Origin: CAMPKL01 sp963817465
Lineage (GTDB): Bacteria; Acidobacteriota; Terriglobia; Bryobacterales; UBA6623
Assembly: GCA_963817465.1 (NCBI GenBank)
Contig: CAWFOP010000018.1
Coordinates: forward strand, 248,001 to 312,000
DNA length: 64,000 nt
Direction: 5' to 3'
The notes beneath the pieces are model-generated. The model was not told the origin of the DNA. It did not search any database and worked only from the letters and a program-made list of their open reading frames with translations. Shown piece by piece: positions 58,693 through 64,000 of the stretch; the first letter of the stretch is position 1, and each line of letters starts with the position of its first letter. The translations under genes were made by a program, and so were the position numbers.

Positions 58693-60336
58693 GTGAGTGA
58701 ACAACTCGACCTCAGCGATATTCAAGGCAACATCGTCAAAGCTTACGGGCGCTACGGCTACCCGATGGCACGCTACTTCTTCTTCCGAATCAAGCACTCG
58801 GCCGGGGCGCGGGAGTTCGTTTCGCGGGTCGCGCCGCTCATCACGACGGCCGTCCCGTGGGGAGAGCGCCAGACCATTCCGCCCGTCACCACCAACATCG
58901 CCTTTACCTATGAGGGTCTCAAACGTCTCCAGATCCCCGAGGTGACGCTGCACGGCTTCCCCGAAGACTTCTCCATGGGCATGAAAGCACGCCGCGCCAT
59001 CTTGGGCGACACGGGGCGCAACTACTTCACCAACTGGGATGACATCTGGTGGAAGCAGGAAGGGCTCAACAAGTATGACCAGCTCACCCACATCTTCATG
59101 TCGATCAACGGCCGGCTGCCGACGGAGCCCGTCGCCGCCAAGGAGGAGGAAACCCGCGGCGCACGCTGGGCGAACATGGTGGAGGAGATCGACCGTCACT
59201 TCAACGAGATCCTCGAGATCGCCGCTACTTCGACGGTGGATGGCGAACCCGGCGTCGAGCTCATGCGCGGCAACAAGGGCGAGGACGACCGCTATCAGTT
59301 AGGTGTCGCCCTGCCCGACGGCAAGGAGCACTTCGGCTACGCCGACGGCATCAGCAGCACCTACTTCAAGGGCTCGGGCGACGACCCCAGCCGCGTCATC
59401 GGCGGCGGCAAGCCAACTGGCAAGGATCCCTCGAAGCTCGACGGCTGGGAGCCGATCGAGACGGGCGAGTTCCTCCTTGGTCACAGGGACGAGGCCTGCG
59501 AGTATCCGCCCGCACCCGGACCGCCGCTTTTCTCCCGCAATGGGACCTACATGGTCTACCGCAAGCTGCATGAAAACGTCGCGTCATTCAATCGCATGCT
59601 CAACGAAGCTGGCGCCAAGTTCCCGGAGGGGAAAGAGGCCTTCGCGGCGAAGCTCGTCGGCCGCTGGCGCAATGGCGCGCCTCTCGCCGCCTTCCCGACT
59701 GAAGAAAGCGCCGACGCCTTCGACCGCGAGTACCGCGCCGTCCAGGTCAGGGCGCGCAACGCGCCGGCCGCGGCGTCGGACCGCGCCCGCTACGAAGAGA
59801 TGAAGCTCCAATTCCGAGGCTTCGACTACATGGCGGACATCGAGGGCGCGTGCTGCCCGGTCGGATCCCACATGCGTCGCGCCAACCCGCGCAGCGCACT
59901 CACCTTCGGCGCAGCCGACGCCTTCGACACTCAAGGCGCTCTCAGCAACCGCCGCCGCATCCTGCGCCGCGGCCTGCCCTATGGCAGAGTCGAAGAGACG
60001 CCAACCGACGAAGCCGAGCACGGTGTCGCTCTGATGATCCTCAACGTAGACCTTAAGCGCCAATTCGAGTTCGTCCAGCAGCAATGGATGAACTTCGGCA
60101 ATGATTTCCGCCTAGGCAACGACCAGGATCCGATCCTCGGAAACCACGGAGGCAACAAGACACCCGGCGGAGGCAACGGCCGCATGGTCATCCAGGGCGA
60201 CAAAGCCAACGGAAAGCCTCCCTACTTCTGCGCCGGCATCCCCACGCTGGTCGAAACCAGGGGCGGCGACTACTACTTCATTCCAAGCATGACGTGCCTG
60301 CGGATGATCGGCCGCGGCCTGATCGACCCTACGTGA
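58693..60336 (+). CDS. DyP-type peroxidase
   Basis: 547 residues, larger than most DyPs. It has the GxxDG catalytic motif HFGYADGIS (D218) and a proximal heme histidine in GSHMRRANPR (H393), followed by RRILRRGLPYGR and the C-terminal RMIGRGLIDPT. DyPs oxidise dyes, lignin-related or other substrates with H2O2. No Tat signal is visible, so it is probably cytoplasmic. GTG 58693 follows directly after the stop of protein B. Insertions around residues 140-200 and 320-380 account for the extra length. Confidence 0.92.
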   Translation: MSEQLDLSDIQGNIVKAYGRYGYPMARYFFFRIKHSAGAREFVSRVAPLITTAVPWGERQTIPPVTTNIAFTYEGLKRLQIPEVTLHGFPEDFSMGMKARRAILGDTGRNYFTNWDDIWWKQEGLNKYDQLTHIFMSINGRLPTEPVAAKEEETRGARWANMVEEIDRHFNEILEIAATSTVDGEPGVELMRGNKGEDDRYQLGVALPDGKEHFGYADGISSTYFKGSGDDPSRVIGGGKPTGKDPSKLDGWEPIETGEFLLGHRDEACEYPPAPGPPLFSRNGTYMVYRKLHENVASFNRMLNEAGAKFPEGKEAFAAKLVGRWRNGAPLAAFPTEESADAFDREYRAVQVRARNAPAAASDRARYEEMKLQFRGFDYMADIEGACCPVGSHMRRANPRSALTFGAADAFDTQGALSNRRRILRRGLPYGRVEETPTDEAEHGVALMILNVDLKRQFEFVQQQWMNFGNDFRLGNDQDPILGNHGGNKTPGGGNGRMVIQGDKANGKPPYFCAGIPTLVETRGGDYYFIPSMTCLRMIGRGLIDPT

Positions 60337-60498
60337 CTTTTCGTCTCATCCTTGTCTCATCGAGCATCGCGACGCGGCCGAAGGAGGTGCGGGCCGGGAT
60401 GGGGGCGAGGCGCCTGCCGAAGGGGACTATCCCATACCTCCCGAACCCGGCACAATGCTGAAACCCGCCTGGGGACTGCCCCCTCGTGCCGCCGGCGT

Positions 60499-60513
60499 CT
60501 AGCAGCCCGTGTC
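60499..60513 (+). repeat. Left terminal inverted repeat of the insertion sequence
   Basis: CTAGCAGCCCGTGTC is exactly complementary to the right end at 61960-61974. Similarity continues loosely inward (TAAA versus GAAA). Confidence 0.85.
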
Positions 60514-60558
60514 TAAAAACCATGTTCACCTGGTGATGTTCTGGAGTAGACTGGCGCC

Positions 60559-61851
60559 ATGGCGATGGGGACACGCCGCAAGCGGCAACGCCAACAGGAT
60601 CTGTTCTACGCGGCTGAGCTGGCCGAAGCGCCGGGGCATCCCTTCTACACGAAGCTCAACGAAACGCTCGACGCGGCCGGCTTCGACGCTTTCTGCGAAG
60701 AGCGCTGCCGGCGCTTCTATCACGACAAACTGGGGCGGCCTTCGCTGACGCCGGGCACGTACTTCCGGCTGCAGTTGATCGGGTTCTTCGAAGGCGTCGG
60801 CTCGGAGCGCGGCATCGCTTGGCGGGTGGCCGATTCGCTGTCGCTGCGGCGCTTCCTCGGGTACGGGCTCGACGAGGCGACGCCGGATCACGTGACGCTG
60901 TCGCGGACCCGGCGGCTGCTCGACGCCGAAACGCATCAAGCTGTGTTCACTTGGGTGCTCGAGCGGCTGGCCGCAGCCGGCTTGCTGCGGGGCAAGACGA
61001 TCGGCGTGGACGCGACGACGCTGGAAGCCAATGCGGCGATGCGTTCGATCGTGCGGCGGGCCACCGGCGAAAGCTATCGCGAGTACTTGCGGAAATTGGC
61101 CGCGGCCAACGGCGAAGCGACCGATGCGGCGGCGCTGGGACGCCAGGACCGCAAGCGCAAGAAGAAGGCGTCGAACAAGGATTGGGTGAGCCCGCACGAC
61201 CCCGAGGCCGAGATCACGAAGATGAAGGACGGCCGCACGCGGCTGGCCTACAAGGCCGAGCAGGCGGTGGATCTGGAGACAGGCGCGATCGTCGCGGCGA
61301 CGACGCATCCCGGGGCGACGGGCGACACGGCCTCGATCCGGGACACGCTGCCAGAGGCGGGCGAAGCGGTGGCCGAGCAGATCAAGACGAGCGATGAGGT
61401 GCATCCCGAGGGCGTGGAGGAAGTGGTGGCGGACAAGGGCTATCACAGCGCGGCGGTGATGCGGCAACTCGATGAGTGGGGCGTACGGAGTTACGTCTCG
61501 GAGCCGAAGCGTAAGCGCCGCAAGTGGCGCGGCAAGAGGGTCGAGAAGGCGGCCACGTATGCGAACCGGCGGCGGGTCGAGGGCGAGCGAGGCAAGCGGC
61601 TGTTACGCGGCCGGGGCGAGAAGCTGGAGCGGCCGTTCGCGCATCAGTTCACGACGGGCGCAATGCGCAGGCTGCACGTGAGGGGTCTCGACGAGGTTCA
61701 CAAGAAACTACTGCTGCAGGCGGCGGCGTGCAATCTGGCGTTGCTGCTCAGGGCGAAGCTCGGCGCGGGAACGCCGCGAGGGCTGGCGGAGGCGGAAAAG
61801 GGGCTGTGGGCGCTGATTATTACGCTGGTAGAAGCCTTCCAAGCGCTCTGA
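60559..61851 (+). CDS. DDE transposase of the insertion sequence
   Basis: 430 residues. The N-terminal DUF772-type domain (PSLTPGTYFRLQLIGFFEGV, ERGIAWRVADSLSLRRFLGY, TPDHVTLSRTRRLL) precedes a DDE catalytic domain: the first aspartate in KTIGVDATTLEANAAM, the second in VVADKGYHSAA, and a glutamate near RGRGEKLERPFAHQF. ATG 60559 follows the left inverted repeat by 45 bases. Complete and without frame breaks, in contrast to several nearby genes. Confidence 0.92.
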   Translation: MAMGTRRKRQRQQDLFYAAELAEAPGHPFYTKLNETLDAAGFDAFCEERCRRFYHDKLGRPSLTPGTYFRLQLIGFFEGVGSERGIAWRVADSLSLRRFLGYGLDEATPDHVTLSRTRRLLDAETHQAVFTWVLERLAAAGLLRGKTIGVDATTLEANAAMRSIVRRATGESYREYLRKLAAANGEATDAAALGRQDRKRKKKASNKDWVSPHDPEAEITKMKDGRTRLAYKAEQAVDLETGAIVAATTHPGATGDTASIRDTLPEAGEAVAEQIKTSDEVHPEGVEEVVADKGYHSAAVMRQLDEWGVRSYVSEPKRKRRKWRGKRVEKAATYANRRRVEGERGKRLLRGRGEKLERPFAHQFTTGAMRRLHVRGLDEVHKKLLLQAAACNLALLLRAKLGAGTPRGLAEAEKGLWALIITLVEAFQAL

Positions 61852-61959
61852 GCGGCCTCGGCGGCTCCCGTGAGCCGATCCCGCCGCATGGATACTATCC
61901 GGTACGCCCGCGCTCGGAATCGAACCGCATCACACCGTTCCCGGAAAAACGGCCCTTTC

Positions 61960-61974
61960 GACACGGGCTGCTAG
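61960..61974 (-). repeat. Right terminal inverted repeat of the insertion sequence
   Basis: GACACGGGCTGCTAG, the reverse complement of the left end at 60499-60513. Confidence 0.85.
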
Positions 61975-62181
61975 GCGAGCGACGGCCCCCTCTCTCCACG
62001 GCCGCCGCCCTGAAAGTTTGGAGGCCGGGGTTATCCTATTTCTAGAGGGGCAACACTCCCTCTTCCCGGAAATGTCCAAACCCAGTCAAGCCGCCGCCAC
62101 GCGGACGCGCACTCCTGCGTCCCGGTCGAGCCGCGCCGTCCGGCGGTCGGCCGACAGAAAATGGCAGTTTTCCGGCAAAAA

Positions 62182-62230
62182 GGGGGAAAACGGGAAAACG
62201 GACGGGAAAACGGGGGAAAACGGGACAGAC
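62182..62230 (+). repeat. GGGAAAAC tandem-type repeat run
   Basis: Five G-runs separated by AAAAC units: GGGGGAAAAC, GGGAAAACGGAC, GGGAAAAC, GGGGGAAAAC, then GGGACAGAC. It fits a G-quadruplex-capable pattern and resembles the G-rich arms of REP-like elements. Confidence 0.8.
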
Positions 62231-62390
62231 TCAATATTGAGCAGGGCCAGCAGACGCCCGAGCACCTGGGGCACAGGCCTTTCAGCTCGATTCCGCGCCT
62301 TTCGGGCGACCTGGAACGGCGCGACTTTCAGCAGCAAACGTCTCGCTGGCGGGGATTCCAGCGTCGTACTCCGATATTGAGTCCGTCCCG
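62221..62390. repeat. Inverted-repeat element with GGGACRGACTCAATAT ends
   Basis: The left arm CGGGACAGACTCAATAT (62221-62237) matches the reverse complement of 62374-62390 (CGGGACGGACTCAATAT) with one mismatch. The left arm is preceded, and the right arm followed in inverted orientation, by G-rich short repeats. The 12-bp palindrome CTCAATATTGAG is at 62230-62241. About 170-230 bp in total; it looks like a small non-autonomous mobile repeat. Confidence 0.65.
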
Positions 62391-62475
62391 ATTCTTCCCC
62401 GATTCTTCCATTGGGTCAATGGACTAGACTGAAGTCCCAGATCGTCGGAAACCTTGAAAACGGAGGGTCGACCAG

Positions 62476-63471
62476 ATGACCAAAGGGATCGAGCGGCGTC
62501 AACGCTGGGCCGCCTTTTCAGTGCGGGCACATCGGGATTTAGGTTCGCTTGCGGCAGATATCCTCCTGTACGACCGGATCATCCTGCCCGTTCCTGAGGA
62601 TGACCCGGAGTACGAGCGGTGGGTGCGCGAGCAATGGGATCCCGATGACATCGCTCTGAGAGTTGTGCAATCCGCAGGGCGGATAATTCCGGTACCGTGG
62701 ACGGCCGAACTGCGGACCCAATGGCAAAACCGCTGGGATCAACTCCGCAGCCTCGGGGCTGAAGTCGCATACGGGTGTACCAGCTTCGTCTATGCATCTT
62801 ATCCGCCCGCATGGACCGAGATCGCTGCCGGTTTGCAGCCGGATCAGGTCCCCGAACGCAAGCCGGCAATCCTGGCGGGATACCAGTCAGCCGAAGAAGT
62901 GAAGGCGGAACTGGGCCTGATTCCGATGGACCGTGTGCAGGGAGCGAAGCCCGAAACCATTAACGCCATACCTGGCGGTCGTCCGGTCGACCTGGTTGTG
63001 GCCCTACATGTGCGTCGCTTGGTCCACGAACCCGACGTCGCAAATCCAGAGGACGCTTTCCTGAAAGCGATCGATTTGGCTGAAAACGATCGATTCCAGC
63101 GCGCCCGGCGAAATCTCTTTAACTGGGAAGACGATCTGTTCGTCGACGGATGGGATCCAGAGGAAGCCGAGAAGGAGTTGCAGGGTCTCGAAGAGGAATA
63201 CCGTGACGCAGTCCGGGCAGAAGCCCAACGTACGCGTACGCGTTGGGCCGCCACGCTTCTACCGAAAGCCACAGGGTGGGCCATCGCGGCGTCCGGCCAC
63301 CCGCATCTCAAGGCGCCCGTGTCAAAATCCCTCGAGTTTGTTGCTGGAAGGTTCATTTCAATGCAGAACTCGGCGCAAGGGCCCATCGACCCGGAGATGC
63401 ATCCTGGTGCCACGCTGGAGATGATTCGCGCTGCCTACCGGAATGAACAACAAGAGGCGGTAGAGCAGTGA
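62476..63471 (+). CDS. Unknown protein in the accessory region
   Basis: 331 residues, no signal peptide or membrane helix, mixed charged helices. Notable stretches are LGSLAADILLYDRIILPVPE near the N-terminus, WDPDDIALRVVQSAGRIIPV, and WDPEEAEKELQGLEEEYRDAV; no catalytic motif is recognised. ATG 62476 is supported by GGAGG at 62461-62465. The base composition looks less GC-rich than neighbours and the gene sits between two repeat elements next to an insertion sequence, so horizontal transfer is likely. A defence or mobile-element role is possible but unsupported by motif. Confidence 0.6.
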   Translation: MTKGIERRQRWAAFSVRAHRDLGSLAADILLYDRIILPVPEDDPEYERWVREQWDPDDIALRVVQSAGRIIPVPWTAELRTQWQNRWDQLRSLGAEVAYGCTSFVYASYPPAWTEIAAGLQPDQVPERKPAILAGYQSAEEVKAELGLIPMDRVQGAKPETINAIPGGRPVDLVVALHVRRLVHEPDVANPEDAFLKAIDLAENDRFQRARRNLFNWEDDLFVDGWDPEEAEKELQGLEEEYRDAVRAEAQRTRTRWAATLLPKATGWAIAASGHPHLKAPVSKSLEFVAGRFISMQNSAQGPIDPEMHPGATLEMIRAAYRNEQQEAVEQ

Positions 63472-63551
63472 CTTGGGCCGATGCTGCATAGGAATGGTTG
63501 CGTTCATTCATCACCAAGACTTGCGAAGTATCGCCCCGCTACCCGGGCATA

Positions 63552-63591
63552 CGGGACGGGGGCAAACGCGGGACGGGGGCAAACGGGACGG
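63552..63591 (+). repeat. 17-bp tandem repeat
   Basis: Two full copies (63552-63568 and 63569-63585) of CGGGACGGGGGCAAACG plus a partial third (GGACGG). Confidence 0.8.
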
Positions 63592-63856
63592 AGCCCAAAC
63601 GACAAGGCGACGAGGCCCCGGCGGGAGTTGGCGAAGGGCCTAACCCTTTGAAATAGAGGCTCTCCTGGCCGGGCCTATACGCGCGAGACCGCAGTCCGCG
63701 CAAGATCGGCCAGTTCGAATTCATGGCAAAGCCAGCATCGGCGGCGGAAGACCTCGCTGCCACCTAACTGCCTTGCTGTAAGAACGATCCAGTCCTCCCG
63801 GCCCCGCCGGCAGCTAAGCCTTACAGTTCCGTTGCGGGCTCCGTCCCGTTTCCCCC
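63575..63856. repeat. Inverted pair bracketing 282 bases
   Basis: The left arm at 63575-63596 starts GGGGGCAAACGGGACGGAG. The reverse complement of 63836-63856 is the same sequence lacking one C. The interior shows no gene. Likely a short non-autonomous element of the same style as the one near 62.3 kb. Confidence 0.6.
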
Positions 63857-63887
63857 GCAGCGTGACGATCGCATGTTGCTGTTGTTG

Positions 63888-63957
63888 GGACAGCGCGGGA
63901 AAAGGGGAAAAGGGCGGGAAAAGAGGGAAAAAGGGGGGGAAAGGAGGGAAAAGGGGA
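63888..63957 (+). repeat. Long G/A-rich run
   Basis: From GGGACAGCGCGGGAAAAGG onward, about ten G-runs separated by A-runs up to GGGGACAACG. It has G-quadruplex potential and the same GGGAAAA units as the run at 62182. Confidence 0.75.
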
Positions 63958-63982
63958 CAACGCCCATTTCTGACGGGCGTTG
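63958..63982. repeat. REP-like hairpin
   Basis: CAACGCCC (63958-63965) pairs with GGGCGTTG (63975-63982), loop ATTTCTGAC. It directly follows the G-rich run, as in REP-type elements. Confidence 0.6.
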
Positions 63983-64000
63983 AGCTGTGGCATACTGGCG

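Larger units (their letters stand above)
60499..61974 (+). mobile_element. Insertion sequence, IS5/IS1182-like
   Basis: About 1.48 kb bounded by a perfect 15-bp inverted repeat with a single transposase gene inside. Both ends carry CTAG at the extreme tips (60499-60502 and 61971-61974), so either the repeat includes CTAG or a CTAG target was duplicated. The transposase is uninterrupted, which suggests recent activity. Family choice between IS5-group and IS1182 is not settled. Confidence 0.85.
61975..62475. other. Gene-free stretch with repeats between IS and unknown gene
   Basis: 501 bases without a credible gene. It holds the GGGAAAAC repeat run (62182-62230), the inverted pair described separately (62221-62390), and a GGAGG ribosome-binding site for the gene at 62476. 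Open frames here have no coding character. Confidence 0.6.
63472..64000. other. Gene-free end of window with repeats
   Basis: 529 bases with no convincing gene. It contains a 17-bp tandem repeat, an inverted pair bracketing about 280 bases, a long G-rich run and a short hairpin, all described separately. Confidence 0.6.

Noticed and set aside
61900..61950. tRNA-like GGAATCGAACC on the minus strand
   Set aside because: Only three base pairs of T-stem can form and no acceptor or anticodon arm is found.
62182..62230. CRISPR array from the regular G-run spacing
   Set aside because: Units are under 12 bases with no unique spacers, and there are no cas genes.
62018..62380. 120-codon open frame right of the insertion sequence
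   Set aside because: It spans the repeat run and has a low-complexity translation without a ribosome-binding site.

Overview
The window is GC-rich, densely coding bacterial chromosome. It most resembles an Acidobacteriota genome of the Solibacter/Bryobacter type. The evidence for this is circumstantial: a long Ser/Thr kinase with TPR repeats coupled to an ECF-like sigma factor, an IPT/NHL propeller protein beside pgpA and cinA, pectin-degrading enzymes, a TonB receptor with a carboxypeptidase-like plug extension, and -10 boxes close to TATNAT. The taxonomic call is an inference.

Layout. 0-3.6 kb: tail of rimO, then yacG, pgpA, an NHL-type propeller and cinA (frameshifted). 3.6-8.6 kb: a small membrane protein, a zinc metallopeptidase, and a divergent pectin pair (GH105-like hydrolase and PL10-like pectate lyase). 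8.6-14.9 kb: a minus-strand flagellar operon flhA-flhF-fliA-fliM-fliN plus a DUF2802-like membrane protein. 15-21.7 kb: a GluR0-like ligand-gated K+ channel, then a minus-strand run alaS, recX, sodC, ferredoxin-NADP reductase. 21.8-26.4 kb: an Hcp-like protein, an exported caspase-like protease, a SAM methyltransferase and an amidase lipoprotein; the last three are frameshifted. 26.5-30 kb: glnA with a structured leader and a terminator, and a cNMP/thioredoxin/TrxR-like fusion. 29.9-34 kb: TPR kinase, its sigma factor, and a DUF4384 protein. 34-40.8 kb: the translation/transcription operon rimP-nusA-infB-ylxP-rbfA, with an ApbE domain read in frame after RbfA, headed by an intrinsic attenuator. 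40.9-51 kb: a Flp pilin, a radical SAM protein, a pseudo-receiver, a lipid A-type acyltransferase, a TPR protein, PilZ, a TonB receptor, a SnoaL-like protein, and a CoA-transferase with a histone-H1-like tail. 51-55.9 kb: one very large exported di-heme protein (two frameshifts). 56-60.3 kb: a peroxide/heme cluster made of a catalase-like protein divergent from two paralogous unknown proteins and a DyP-type peroxidase. 60.5-64 kb: an accessory end with an insertion sequence, two inverted-repeat G-rich elements and one unknown gene.

At least eleven single-base frame breaks fall in seven otherwise intact genes. That points to consensus or assembly indels as much as to real gene decay, so every broken gene here should be read with that in mind.

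The most promising novel material is the catalase-like / SNF-motif paralogs / DyP cluster, the giant di-heme toroid protein, the GluR0-type channel and the glnA leader RNA.
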